Origin: Daphnia carinata
Lineage: Eukaryota; Arthropoda; Branchiopoda; Diplostraca; Daphniidae
Assembly (NCBI RefSeq): GCF_022539665.2
Contig: NC_081332.1
Location: forward strand, 1,695,773-1,759,772
Length of the DNA: 64,000 bases
Direction of reading: 5' to 3'
Below are positions 1 through 12,545 of this stretch, in pieces. The position numbers were made by a program, and so were the translations under genes. A model generated the notes under the pieces. That model did not search any database. It was given only the letters and a program-made list of their open reading frames with translations, and was not told where the DNA came from. The first letter of the stretch is position 1. Every line of letters starts with the position of its first letter.

Positions 1-3000
1 TCCGTAATTATCTTTTGGCGCAGTCCAGCCCAATTTGGCAATCCTGGATGACACGTCATAAGAGAGGATGGTGAGATCAGTGACGCGTTGAGGCCGTATC
101 AGGTCGGAAGTGCTCGATAACAAAGCTGCCAATTGGAAACTGGGTCCGTATTCGTAACGATAGAATTGAAGGCCAGTTGCGATGGGATTCGACATTGGGA
201 TGACGCTGCCCGTCGTGGGCGGCCTGGTGTACGTTCCTGAATCACAAAACGGAGGTAAGCATTTGTCGATTGAAAACGTACTGTTTAAAACTTTGATTGT
301 TATGTCAAACCGTTGTCTATGACAGCCAAACTGTTGACCCCGTAAGCCTTGTAGTAGACGGAATAGCTGTGTGACGTATAAGACGGAGTGGTCAGCCAGG
401 CAGGGTAGATTCCATCTCCGGTTGTCATATCTAGTTGGGTTTAAAGGGGAAAGTTAGTAACTAGTTATACCACATTTAATTGCTTTTTAAAAATATGGAT
501 ACCTGAAATGCCTTCGTCTAGTAATGGGAGTGTAGTAAAAAGATTCGATGTTACTCCATCAGTGACGTAAACATAGGCGGTGACGTTGACTCCGCGTACT
601 GGTCTTCTATTTTGCGTCACCTGGGCGTAAAGGCCTACGGGCGCTTTGGTGTAATCTAATGGCTGGTTATCTAAGGCGGTGTTCCAAGTTCGCACCTGCA
701 CTTGAGACGAATCGGCTGCTTCAGCCCAAATGTCCAGTCGATGCACCAATTGCGGGGTCAATGTTTTATCGAATTTAATTTTATAACTCCACATTCCCTG
801 TCAAAAGAAAGTAACTTCTGCTGATGAGTTTCAATGAAATTGTAAGCCCATATAATTTTTTCTTTACCGCAGGGAGTGTTGCCACAGGATATCGTCCAAC
901 TACAAATGAATAGAAATCTTCGCCCACAAATGTGTCATCTTCGGTAGTTTCATTCCGCACTGGATATCCGTCCGGTTGAAAAATACTAACGTAATCGACA
1001 CTCAATTGTAGATCAGTGTTAAGACAATAGAGCGAAACTAGCAAATTGGATGCCGGGCTGTCCAAGTAGAAATATCCGGTTTTATTCGTATCGGATACAC
1101 TCGTCTTGATAACGGTTTGCTCGAAAATCTAAATCGTTAAAGAAAAAATGCGAAACACAATTTTAAATGAATTAGAATGACAAGCAGTAAAGTATTAAAT
1201 GGTTTACTTTGGCACGATAGCTTCTAGTCTTTCCGTAGATTGATTGCAATGTGTTCACGGTCCAGGTGTACGGATTCATCAGGTTGCTGTTGGCAACATT
1301 CGGGATGACGTGCATGCTACCGTAGCGGGCCAGCTGGGCCATTTCCACTTTGGCTGTCGATACGCCGAAATGGACAAGATGGACAATCACTTTATTTTTA
1401 TTGTAGGACGTGATCCAGTTGGTCATATCTGGTATAGTTTGTACTGCAGTTAGAATGATGACGTCCTGTCCGAAACTAGCTCTCTGTCGCACAATAAAAT
1501 TGCGTAGGAATTGACTAGGATAATTTACGGACGGAAATATACCTTTTGTGCTCTTTCGAGGGCAATACCAAAGGCATTTGGACTGCCAGCGACATGTCCA
1601 ACATTTCCTAGCTTCAATAACAGACTTTCTGCCGTCGCAGGATCCAAGTAAACGGGCGATTGCAATTCGACGACATTGGCACCATCATACATATCGATGG
1701 ATAGCAAGACAGGATCCAATAGGAAGGCGATGAATTGCATAAGAGAATTCTTTGCTTGGTCAAACTGTTAATAATATCAATGTGAATAACTGTGCAATTA
1801 ATTAGATTATTAAAATCAGTGTACCAATAGTTTGCTGCTGAAAGAGGCGATGTCGAGGATGATGTGATAGCCGCTGAAAGGATTCTGTATTACGTTGAAT
1901 GTAATTTCAGCTGAGGCATTGGCGGGCGTGACTCCCGGACTGCATCTCATATGTTACCAAAGCGTAACTTAATACTCTTTTTGCTGTTTGTTTTTTATTG
2001 TATTTATGTGTATCTTTACGTGAAATCCAGGTGTTTGTAGATAACTTCTGACGCACTGAGACTGCCGCAATGGTAACTCAATTTACTTGGCACGCCATCA
2101 TCGTGATTTTCCTTCGTGCAAAACTTCTCCATCTATTGGCGTGAATGGGAAACGTATTCAGTAGCAGCTTATTTTCAAACCCTTTATCGTGAAGAGTTTC
2201 TTACGTGATTCAGATCCGGGCGGTACATCAACGAAGACGTGATATCTGGATTGTAAACGTCAGGCTGGAACTCGCAGCTGGAATTTCCCGAATTGGTCGA
2301 CTTGCATTCCTCACTGGTACAGATTTTTGTTTAATGATTGATCGTAAAGTTTTTATTGAGCGAACAATGTTTACTTATTCCATTCTCCCCTCGGCGTTTT
2401 GTCTCCGGTGCAAGTATTGGCACGCATGATTTTATCGGAATTTTCAGTCTGGAACATCATGTAGCCAGAGGGATGGCGCTCATCATCCGGTATTCCACCC
2501 TCATCGAAAACACCGTAACGATAATGGGCCCATTCACGAGCCATAATCCTCGCTGTATTACATTAATTTATTATTACGATGAAGCTGGTATGATTTTCAG
2601 GCAAATAATTACCTTTGGTCAGGTCAGTGAAGTTGGAGACGAATGTCGATGGAACGTTGATAGACAAGCCAGGTTCTTGACATCCTCCATATTGGAATGA
2701 ATGAGGTTGGCTACCAAATACCGGATGATCTGGTGTGATTCGTATATCCGCACTGTGAGTCCTAGCCCAAGGCAACAATGTGATGTTGGTCATCGTCATC
2801 AACCTGGAACAAATCGGATCGCTCGCCCAAGAATTGGGCAAAATAATGGTGACATCACCAAAGTAAGCCGGACGTTCGAGACCTTGACCAAAGCTGATGG
2901 AAGTGCTCCGTATCACTTTCTGTTCAAAAGTGTACATTAAAAGTGTTTACTGAATTTCAGTTTGAAAAATGACGCCTACCTTGACGTTCTCCAAGTCTTG

Positions 3001-3162
3001 CTGGCAACTGGTGAACCTGGAATTCTCGTCGATGGCAACCACTACGTTTTGATAGCCCCTGGTAGTCAATGTGATGTGCGATGGTGACGTCAGGGGAGAG
3101 GTAATCAGAACGAAAAAAAATGGAACAAAGACGTACATGTTCTTCGTTCTTAGCCTGGCCAT
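1..3162 (-). CDS. CLCA-family (calcium-activated chloride channel regulator-like) protein, 3' end off the window
   Basis: Twelve exons join in phase: 2980-3162, 2613-2919, 2375-2552, 2205-2313, 2020-2132, 1825-1939, 1543-1764, 1208-1483, 868-1128, 503-797, 311-430 and 1-236, about 805 residues so far. CLCA proteins are secreted or membrane-attached, self-cleaving metalloproteases that modulate chloride channels. Seen here: ATG at 3162, a hydrophobic signal peptide, the family start (GYQNVVVAID), the FQYGGCQEPG block, a zincin-like segment (REWAHYRYGVFDEGG), a VWA-like segment from HIILDI onward, GDGIYPAWLT and a C-terminal TDLTILSYD...LGWTAPKDNYG block. The first zinc histidine is Arg and the VWA metal-ion residues are degenerate, so neither catalysis nor metal-dependent adhesion looks intact. 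There is no frameshift, so this reads as an expressed pseudo-enzyme rather than a pseudogene. The donor at 310 (GTTTGA) is non-consensus. The stop codon lies beyond the left edge. Confidence 0.85.
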
Positions 3163-5263
3163 TTTTTTGGTCTAACTTTTCACTTGAAGGCAATTAAGCG
3201 GGTAATTGTTTTGCCTAAAGTATAACTTCACGATCCCACGAAGAACGAATTAACGTGTAATTCGGTTAGGAAATATTGCGAACATCAGTGAAATAAGCTA
3301 CAGCAGAACTGCCGTTTCCTTTCCCATATTTCTTCATCAACGATACGATACGATACTGCCAATTTTCATGTTATCGTCATGACCACTCCTTTTCTGTATG
3401 TTTTCTTTGTCATCGTTGGGTAGCCATCATAATGGAAAGTGTTGATAAGCATCAAGACCGATAGACAACAATTTCACTGCACTGCACTAGTGTTGATGTC
3501 CAATACCTTATCAAACTAACGGCACTTGATCTGCGACGACAAACATTTCAATCATTATCTTTTGGAAGGCAGGGATTTTCCCGCAACTGTTGACGTAATT
3601 ACAGATGATTGAAAGTCATTTTCGACGAACTATGCAATTAGAAAATGGTCCGAACGTTCGCTATTGCAGGGAAAGAGTACGAAGATGCTTGCTGATTTCT
3701 GCACATTCATGTTTAGAGACAATAAAAATGTAACGTGAAACTACAAGGTTATTGTGATGTTTAATTTCTTATCATTAAATAATTCTGAGCTTAGTACGAG
3801 AAGAAAAAGCTTTTCTAAATTCCAGCCCTCGAATTTATTGCTTTTGCATTTTTTTTTTCAGATGAGGGTTTACATTGAAAAATCAGTTACCTTGATCTTC
3901 CCCTCATAAATCAATTGCAAACAGCTTTGTTTATGTAATCCATTCTAACTGTGGCTTATTTACGTTACTATTCGCCAAGATGAGTGGAGTAGCTTACTAC
4001 TATCTTCTGTCTAATGAATTCATTTCTAGCCAAGTGTCGGAAAAGGTAAGAAAAAAAGAAAACTTGGGAAGAGTAAGAAACAGCACCTGTGAAAAATGTG
4101 TAGAACAAAATGGCTGTCCTTGATCGAACCCTTCCCATTTTGCAACGTGTATTCGTAGGATGGAAAAGGTTGAATTCGTCAGTTGCCAACATTCTTTCGG
4201 TTGCTACTGATCTTCGAATTTTCGTCTTCGAATAGGCAAAAAATTTCTCGTGAGTAAAGTAATTTCATGGTTAATTGTGAAGGGCAGTGCCAACAAAGGG
4301 CGTATCAATGCTTGCATTCTAAAAAATAATTCTCGTTCGTTAGACAAAAAAGAAAGAAATGTCTTCTTGTCAATTATTCGCTATGCACATTGATAAATAA
4401 GCTATTTAGTGTTTGTGTCTACTCTTCTAGAACCCAAGAAACTCCATTGTTTGCTCAATGGATGAATCTGAACCTTACATTGTAAAATTGGTGTAGAAAC
4501 CTTAGTCGCTGGAGCTTGTTGGATTGGCAAAGTTAATTTCAGTTGCAGTTTGTGTTGACATCCTACAGCAAGCAGAAGTACATGATATTCTTTCATGTAA
4601 GTTTACTTTTATCAAATGTTTCCAACAAATCATGCAGTTAATGTGTTGTGTTTTGCCATATCTTGTGTTACAGATGTTAGTTCCTGTGGATTTGGCAGGG
4701 CAATTCTTTTAATTCTTTCTAGTTGAAGATGTGTTCGAGCATTTGTATTGCCATTCATGCACAGCATTGGTCCATGCCACTAGTAGAAGTCAAGGTTTGT
4801 AGGCAGTCAGCTTAGATTTATGATACCAGAATGTTTACAGTGTTTTGACAAGTATTCTGATCAGTTCTTATAAGCCAAGTTGACAAGGGAGATGAAGGGA
4901 GTGGGGGTCGGGCATGCAATTTCTTGATTAGAGAAACCAACTTAAAGACATTTTCAAATTTGTGTCTATAGGTAACACTACCGGTTGGTGATTGTGATTA
5001 CCAATCGCCGGCTCGCTTATAGTGCTGACTTAATTAGGATTTGATATCCTGTGCAGCAGCGGCTAGACCAATTACTGAGCGTTGAGAAGTTTACCGTTTT
5101 AGCACAAATTTACTTGGCTGAGTTCTAGTTCACTGGTATGACGTTTATTCATAAATTTCCCTTTACAGTATATATAAATTTAATATTTTGTCCCTGGCCA
5201 TTCTACAGTAATCTGCTATAGCATTTACGTCATCTGAAATTTCGCTGGTATTAACGTTGTTTT
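3163..5263. other. Intergenic, no gene recognised
   Basis: This lies between the start of the CLCA-like gene and the 3' end of the P450 gene. It is AT-rich, with only short ORFs that match nothing I know and show no convincing exon chain. The promoter of the minus-strand CLCA-like gene should lie just above 3162, but I see no clear TATA box. Confidence 0.6.
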
Positions 5264-7589
5264 TCAATTAGTTCTTTTCGAAACGATAAGTTTAATTGGA
5301 TATTTTGGAGTTAGCGTAGTTTCTTGGAGAGCCGGAATTAGTGGTGCTGCGGGATTTGCCAAAGAAAAGCTGAATCGCCGGATCAGATGAGCAATGTTCA
5401 CTTTCATTTGAAGCAAAGCGAATTTTTGACCTGAGCAAAGTGTTACGTTATCCTTAACACTTAAACAACATTGATAGTGAAACTTACCGATACAATTACG
5501 AGGTCCAGCACCAAAAGCGCTATAGGCAAATCGATGGCGGCCCGAGCTGTTCTCGGCAAAGAAACGTTCCGGTTTAAAGACTTCGGGATCAGGGAACACT
5601 TGTGGATTGTAATGCAAGCCGACTATGGACAGTCCAACCATGAGGCCCTTTGGTAAGTTGTAAACACCTTTTCAAATATTAAATATCGATTACTATCCTA
5701 TACTTCTATTTTTGTATTCCAGATGTTACCTATTTTGGTATCTTCTGGCAGACAACGCAAGATAAAAGGCACGCTAGGATACATCCTTAAAGATTCTTTG
5801 ACGCAACAGTCGAGGTACTTAAGATCAGCCACGTCTTGCACCGTACACGGACGATCCGAGTTTCCAAATACTGCGTTCAACTCTTCCGATAACAGTTTCT
5901 GCACGAGAAATATAGGATCAGGTTTAAAAAAAAGATGTTAATGTTTAACTTTGTAACAGGGTTACTTGGTGCTCAGGGTATCTTGACATGTTGTAAAGGA
6001 ACCATGTCAAACCTAAAGCAGACGTATCGTGACCCTAAGAGGATGGATTGTTAAAGTCAGAATTTTTCCCAACAATCAAATGGTAAATACCGTAATCATT
6101 ATTGAATTGACTTCATATCTTATTTCGTCTTTACTGAAATTATTGTTAATATCAGATTCCTTTAGGATAAGGTCAATGAAGCCTAATTTTTTTCCTGAAA
6201 TATTTAGGAAATTATTATGCTTGTATCTTGCGACAGTTCCGATATTCTGAATTACTTGGCGTAACATTTTCCTCGTTACCAACTTCGCTGTTTGACGAAC
6301 CAGATGTCGAGCTAGGTAAATGATTTTGGGCTTTTGCCTCTCTGTCTAGAAATTCTCGTCGCTTCTGAATTAACTTTTTAATTGGGAAAAGGAAAATTTA
6401 CATTACCGGTTTGAAAGGATACTTCTCACCATCGCGTGGATGTAAATGTGTTAGAATTGACTTAATATTGTTGGGTTTATGTATACCATATTGCCGAAGT
6501 CATGGATGCCTCTTGCGAACCGTGCATTTTCCCGACCCATCGCTGTGAATTTGAAAAGCAAATCGCTTCTGAGCCAAGGTCGTGAGAAGCGGTATTGGAT
6601 AATTCTTTTAAGTCTATTTCAATAAAAAATTATTGTATTTTTATGTAGGAAACAGCTTTACGTTAAATGAACTAACCCTTCACAATTATTCAACAAGGTC
6701 TGCATCGCTTCTTGTGGAAATGACTTGCACTCCAAGGTACTTCCTTTTAAAATTCGTTCGGATAATGACGTTAATGTAACCTTAATTTAAAAAATTTTAA
6801 ATATAGATCACCACAAATTGCTCTGGTTGTGTATTCGTTCATCAATGGGTAGACGTCAAATTCTGCACCATTGTTGATCTGAATGGCTTTCTCAAAATCT
6901 CTGCCGCACTCGTAGCTTTTTTCGTTGAAAAAGTCCATGTAGGTGTTGAGAACCGGAACGTGAAAAGACGGGTTAAGGAGACGGCGAGATTTTTTCCAAT
7001 GGTCGTCTATGCAAAAATGGAATGAGGGCAACTCCAATCCAACAGGATTTCATTTGTCGACGTGTCTGAGTTACCTGGTGCCACTGGCAAACTGTTTCCA
7101 GCGACTATGGTTAAGGCTTCGTAACTATTTCCTTTTGAAATATGTTTCCAACTTCTAAAAATTGGCTTTTCAAATGAAGGGCTCGATCGTTAGCATGCAC
7201 AGTTGTTGCAAGAGATATGTTGTGCCTGATTTACCTCCATTAACTCAGGTGAAGCGATGACGACCAATGGACGGACAGTGAACCAGACGCGATAGATGCC
7301 ACCATACTTACGTACCCAAGTGAAGGCCGATTTCTTCAGCAGCTCTGGTATTGAAAGGTGTTGTGAATTTTCGTATTAACTGAAAGAAATTGTGATGTTC
7401 CTTACCGTCATGGGGAACGTTCAGGTCCAACGCATTACCCAGCAGAGGCAAAGCGACTGGGCCAGGCAGGGCGTTGACAAGACGTACAAAGCGGGATCGA
7501 CTCCAAATCCAGTAAAAAACAGTTACTAAGAAGGCTAGTAACGATCCTAAGAACGGCGGGTTCCATCCAATCCAAAGAAGATTATTCAT
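5264..7589 (-). CDS. Cytochrome P450, CYP4-like (clan 4)
   Basis: A heme-thiolate monooxygenase, expected in the endoplasmic reticulum and acting on fatty acids, hormones or xenobiotics. Twelve exons join in phase: 7406-7589, 7235-7344, 7075-7165, 6812-7006, 6677-6743, 6487-6613, 6280-6373, 6091-6194, 5966-6034, 5730-5898, 5488-5667 and 5264-5430, giving about 518 residues, normal for the family. Seen: N-terminal membrane anchor (LAFLVTVFYWIW), proline hinge LPGPVALPLLGN, PIFRSWKHISKGNSY, the C-helix region DDHWKKSRRLLNPSFH, I-helix GHDTSALGL near residue 324, the K-helix ExxR in KESLRMYPSVPF near 382, PERF, and the heme loop FGAGPRNCIG near 455, split by a phase-1 intron after the Cys. The start is the ATG at 7589, just before the anchor. 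I see nothing disabling. The substrate cannot be told from sequence. Confidence 0.9.
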
Positions 7590-8949
7590 ATCTATTTTCA
7601 ATAGCAAACCTCACAAAGAAAAACAATTAATGGTTTGGCACTAAACATTGACCACTCTTCTCAACGAAAGGGGATTAACTAGTGCGTTCTGTTCGAATTT
7701 GTTATGCAAAGGAAGGAAAGCAACTCGATTTCTATTTGAAATTACTACGCACGAAGTATAATTGGAATGGTTAGATGGAAAGGGCAGTTTAGATATTCTA
7801 CCTTTTCTGGCAGTGATGTGGGTTTTGCTTTGGGTCACAGCTTTCTAAACGTTACTTGATTTGTCATATATAGAACTTTAAACCAACCGGCTTTCGAAAT
7901 ACCATTGAATCGTTATTTACTATTTTTCCGTGCCACTAGATGGCATTTAACAGTTGGCATGGGAACTAGATGGCGTGTCCTCTATGTAAGCTAGATGAAG
8001 CGTTGTGGAAGCACGATGGAATAGAAAATCGTGGTTGGAGTTTAATTATTTCAAAGGAAAGTGGGGAAGGGATGTTAAAGATTAAGTTGAATTTTTTGTT
8101 GAAAAACAGTTTTATTAATAGTTGTCGAATGATTGGTCTGTTCTGGCTTTATACGCATAAACTTGACGTGTCAGATGACTGAAGCGTGAAGTGTACGGTA
8201 TGTTTTTGTAAAACATTAACTTAACTTATTTTAAATTTTTTTGTTAACATATTTTTTTTTTCACAGGTAGGACAAGGTATCATCAATTTTCAGCGAAACT
8301 TCAATTCAACATACCGTTTCTTATGAGTGTTACTTATTCTTTATTGTTTGTTTTTTACATGGTGGATACCAGTACCCATATAGGTGCTGTGCAAGCTAGC
8401 AGTAATTGCTAACCAGTTGAACATGACGACCACCTAATCTCATGTCCCAAATACCTGGATATTTATATTTGAAAGTCAGTACCAGCCAATGATTAATCCA
8501 TTTATTACTATTATTAACCCATGCTTTAAATCCAGGGAGGTCTTCATGGGATGCAAGAAGCAACTGACAGACGAATTTCTCCTGTGTTCGAATCCCCCAG
8601 TCATGCATTTTTGCAGGATAGGAAAATGGGGGACATTTTTTGTGAGTAAATTAATTTCATTTTTAGCTGATCAGGCTAGTGTCAACAATAGTTGTGTTAA
8701 CCACTTTATTTCCTTGACAGAAAACTCTTGTTAGACCAAGCTTTAAATAATTCATATTGACAATTGTTTTGCTCTGTCACACTGGTCTTACAACTAAAGA
8801 ATCTGCGTCGTACATTGCGATTATGGTATGGAAACGTTCAAGAAATTCTAAGCTGCAGACTGCGTTTTACACACTGCGGTTTACATTTCCAGGGGTAAAT
8901 TAAGTCCCACAATTATTAGAGAAATTCAACACATTGCTTCATCGATTTC
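7590..8949. other. Intergenic, no gene recognised
   Basis: Separates the minus-strand P450 from the plus-strand receptor-like gene, so it should hold both promoters. Two CTAGATGG-type motifs lie at 7932-7945 and near 7964-7977. A 70-codon minus-strand ORF at 8396-8608 is the only one that looks slightly protein-like; I could not place it in a family or extend it with exons. Confidence 0.55.
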
Positions 8950-10166
8950 ATGCCTTTTTGTGTTTCGAGGAAATTGGCGATTTCTTGGAGGCCATTACAT
9001 TATGTGATCGTGGAATGTGATGTTAAGGGGACTATCATCTATGACAAAGGAAATCGCTACGAAATTGATCACGCCATTCAAAAGCTCTGCAATTTCACGT
9101 AAGCTCAAACTCTTCTCTGATTAAATGTCTCCTAATTTATGCAGTAAAGCTGCAAGTTGTACGAAAGATACGAAGTTGAAATTCCTGTCGACAATACGTA
9201 CGGGAAGGAAATATTAAACGGTAGCTGGAATGGGATGATAGGAATGATCCTTGAAGTAAATGTTACGAAAGTAACGACAATTATCTAACATAATTAACAT
9301 CTTTTGTCTGATGACACGCAGAGGGCTGATATTGCTGTGGGTGTTTGGAGCTTGGAGGAGCTTCCACGATCGCAATTGAAGTGGGCTGTAGTGAAGGGAA
9401 CGGCTCTCGAATCGCCCTTTATCGTACGTAGATAGATAGATAATTCATGTAATTTAATTTAACTAATTATAATTGCACAATGTTCCGTTATTTCTAGGAA
9501 GCCACAACTGGAGTTTACAAGGCAATTGGAGGTAAAAAAATAATAACAACAAACGTACAATTTAATCGTATGGCGATGTCTTTCAATTAACAGAAGGATT
9601 GTTAACGCATCCCGAAAACCGCGTTAGCTCGGGAATAGATGCAATTAAGCGTGTTATAAATGGAAGCTACGCTTATATAGAAGTAAGTTCGATGTAAACG
9701 CGATATTAAGTCATAACTGAAACGCGCAAGTCTTGCGCTTTTGTTTCGTTGACTTTCAATAGGAAAGATCGTATCTTAAGGCTATCACAGAGCAGGATCA
9801 TGCCCAGACGGACAAATGCCGGTTCAGTTTCGTCAATCAGGTATTTTTCAAAGTCAATTTTGCCTTTGCTTTGCCAAAAGCCAGTCCGCTGAAACCTGTT
9901 TTGGATAAAAAGTAAATCTGCATGGACTCTTGATTTATTGCGATACAAGTAAGTGAAATTTAACTCTGTTTTTTTTTAGGATTTTGCAAATGATAGAAGC
10001 AGGTTTGGGAAAGTATTGGAAAAATGTTTATTGGCCGTCTTCTGGTGCTGACGAATGTGGAATTGCTAAACAATCTGAAGGAGCTAAAAGTCTAAAACTT
10101 GCAGATTTGCAGGGCGCTTTTCTAATTTTGGCTATCGGGTGGGGATTAGCGTTTTTTTATTTTTAG
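8950..10166 (+). CDS. Ionotropic receptor (IR/iGluR-like) lacking TM1-pore-TM2
   Basis: Seven exons join in phase: 8950-9098, 9150-9255, 9322-9423, 9498-9531, 9594-9682, 9763-9911 and 9980-10166, about 271 residues, under half the normal length. Intact arthropod IRs are ligand-gated cation channels of chemosensory dendrites. Ligand-binding lobe S1 is seen as NRYEIDHAIQKLCNF, NGSWNGMIGMI and ADIAVG. Lobe S2 is seen as LKWAVVKGTALESPF, EATTGVYKAIGEGLL, DKCRFSFVNQ, FFKVNFAFALPKASPLKPV and YWPSSG. The last helix is seen as LADLQGAFLILAIGWGLAFF. Within exon 3 the reading passes directly from ADIAVG (end of S1) to VWSLEELP (start of S2), with no room for TM1, pore and TM2. The start at ATG 8950 is a guess: no signal peptide or amino-terminal domain is found upstream. 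The second acceptor (taaag at 9145-9149) is weak but restores the frame. It is either a pore-deleted decoy-type protein or a recent pseudogene. Confidence 0.75.
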
Positions 10167-11559
10167 CCGAGAAGTATACCTCTCTGTCCCTCAATGTTTT
10201 CGTAACTAGATTTTTTATCAACGCATTTCTATGAATAGCAAAGAAGGTAGAAAGTTAGAATGGTAAATTACGTTCTAGAAAGGACATTTTGGCCGTTGAA
10301 ATGTTAAATGTTTTCATGTTTACGACCGCTGAGTTAATCGATAATATTTGGAAATAACGAAAGTGGTATTTTAAAATTGTATTTTGGTCCTATACGTTCA
10401 GTGTACATTTAAGAATTGTTTAGTCAACTTAGTTATCCGCCACGTTCAGTGTACATTTAAGAGTTGTTTAGTCAACTTAGCTATCCGCCGCTACACGTTT
10501 GAAACTTTAATTTTTAACACATTCTTTTTTCAGTTAAGTCTTTCTCAAACGACAAATTTAATGGGAAATCTTGGGCTAGCATAGTTTCTTTGTGTTCAAT
10601 TATCTTTTTGATGATTAAAAAGGGTAAGTTTTCCTTTAAGTGAGATATTTCATAAATAGTGTATGTAATTGTCGTAATTTTTATTTAAAGGGTAAAGGCT
10701 GTTTTGTTGCTGAAGTTTTTGATGCCATTGACGGACATTGGGTTATCACGACCCATGGCGGTTAGCTGTAATTAGCTGATCGTATTTAAGGCAAGGCCGA
10801 AAGATAAGGTACTGGTAACAACGAATAGTAATATTGAGATTTGCAGGAAAAGATTGCCCACGTCTATCGAAATGTGTCTAGGAGTTTTATATATCGCCTT
10901 TTTAAAGTAAAAATAGTGACCGTTATCGTAAACAACTTTTTCGTAACTTTTATGTCACGAACCTTTAGTTAATTAACTCCATTTAACGGCTCTTCCAGTT
11001 CAAACGGCTACGTAAGTGGTTATCGAAAAAAAAAGGAAAAACTTGCGTTATAAGAGACGATTCTTAAATGCTAAAAAATATCTTGTATGGAACTGGTTAA
11101 GGTATTCAAATGCAGAGTTCGAGTTTTTGGTTTCAATGTGGATGGGATTTAATAAATAAGGTAGGTAAATTGTCTAAGTGGTAATTTTGGTTGTTTGCAA
11201 AGTTACCGAAATAAAACTAGCGTATTCAATGGTGTTCCGTAACAACATGACATGCGTTTCTTTGGTCTTAAGTATGTCAAGCCATATTCTCTGATTATGA
11301 TTTATTTCGGTAACTTCATAGACTGTTATATTATAATTTTATCATATTATATTTAATTTAAATAACCTGGGAATAGTGGCATTTGCAAAATTAAATAAGT
11401 TACATATGTTAAGCACAGATATATCTAGTGTTATTAAATATGTCAAATATCGGAACGTATCGGCGATTAGATGCTGCATAGCCTTAACATACTCTACGGA
11501 ACTTAACGTGCGGAGCTCAAGCTTTTCTGTGCAACGGGTTTTCTCGTTACTATTTTTGA
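10167..11559. other. Intergenic, no gene recognised
   Basis: AT-rich sequence downstream of the receptor-like gene. Apart from a two-unit 48-bp tandem repeat at 10395-10490 I see no coding or RNA signal. Confidence 0.6.
10395..10490. repeat. Two-copy 48-bp tandem repeat
   Basis: The unit beginning CGTTCAGTGTACATTTAAGA occurs at 10395-10442 and again at 10443-10490. The copies differ at only a few positions, so the duplication is recent. It is non-coding. Confidence 0.9.
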
Positions 11560-12545
11560 TATACTAATGCTCACACGGAGAGATGTAGTAAACAAACTTA
11601 TAAACATGCCTTACAAAGTCTAACTACCTCCGCCAGATGCCAGTAAAATCATTGTTACGAAAAGTGGTGTCAGAAGTGTGCTTGTGCTGTAGGTTTTCAT
11701 ATAGTAATATGTAAACTTACGGGTGTAATCGTGCGAAGCTGAGAAATTCTGATGGATATCAATTAAAGGTGAGAGTTATGAGATAATTGCTTGTATTGTT
11801 ATGTGTGTGGTATTGCCTTAAGGTGGTATATTAGTCATACCTTAAAACTGAACTTTATGTACTTAGAAAGGACATATTATGTTAACTTACTGTAGTTTAC
11901 GTTTGAAACTACGCAAATCCTGTGTAACTGTAAAGAAGAACATAGTTCATTTTCTAAATTTCCGAAATTTTAAGTTTCGGTAGAACTTCTGGTTTGAAAA
12001 TGCTTAGTAACTCACTATCTATTGGTCTGAATGAAAAAAGAACGACATTTTCGTAATCCTCTTAAAATTTGGGGTCGAATCCATGTGTCAGTAGAAAATA
12101 CCCAATAATCGTCAAAAATCGCAAATTTCCCTGAACTATAGTTCAGGAAAAATCGCGATTTTGGCCAAATTGGACTTTTCGCCAAAAATAGGTCAAGTAC
12201 ACCTAAAATTTTGTAAGGATCCTGAAAATCGTATTCATTTTGCTCTAGGACCACTGTTTCTGGAGATATATGCTACTTCCGGTCACTTCCGGTATTTTTT
12301 TTTTTTCAACTTTGCAAAAAGCAAAAAAAGAACATTAATATTCCAAACATTTTAAGCATTTTAATCATAAGGGTAATGGTGTGGCTACTTTTGTCGTGTT
12401 TATTTTGCTATTACTACTGGCTGATCGTGCAAGTTGCTTATCTACGATATGTGAAGCGCTTTCTCCTGTAACTTGTAGTTGATTTACTTTGCTGCTGCGC
12501 TTGAAAAAGAATTTTCCGATACTAGTAACGTCCAAGCAAGCAAGC
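11560..12545. repeat. Left arm of a long inverted repeat
   Basis: This stretch is found again in reverse complement at about 16690-18045. Shared blocks include the GCGATTTT(T)GGCCAAATTGGACTTTTCGCC region (12154-12183), the remnants of ACTTCCGGTCACTTCCGG (12279-12297), GGTGTGGC near 12378, CTACTGGCTGATCGTGCAAG near 12414, and AAACAAACTTATAAACATGCC near 11593. No protein is encoded. The arms are clearly diverged and contain many small gaps. Confidence 0.75.

Noticed and set aside
8396-8608. 70-residue minus-strand ORF with protein-like composition
   Set aside because: No family recognised, no adjoining exon in phase and no promoter signal, so support is too weak for a gene.
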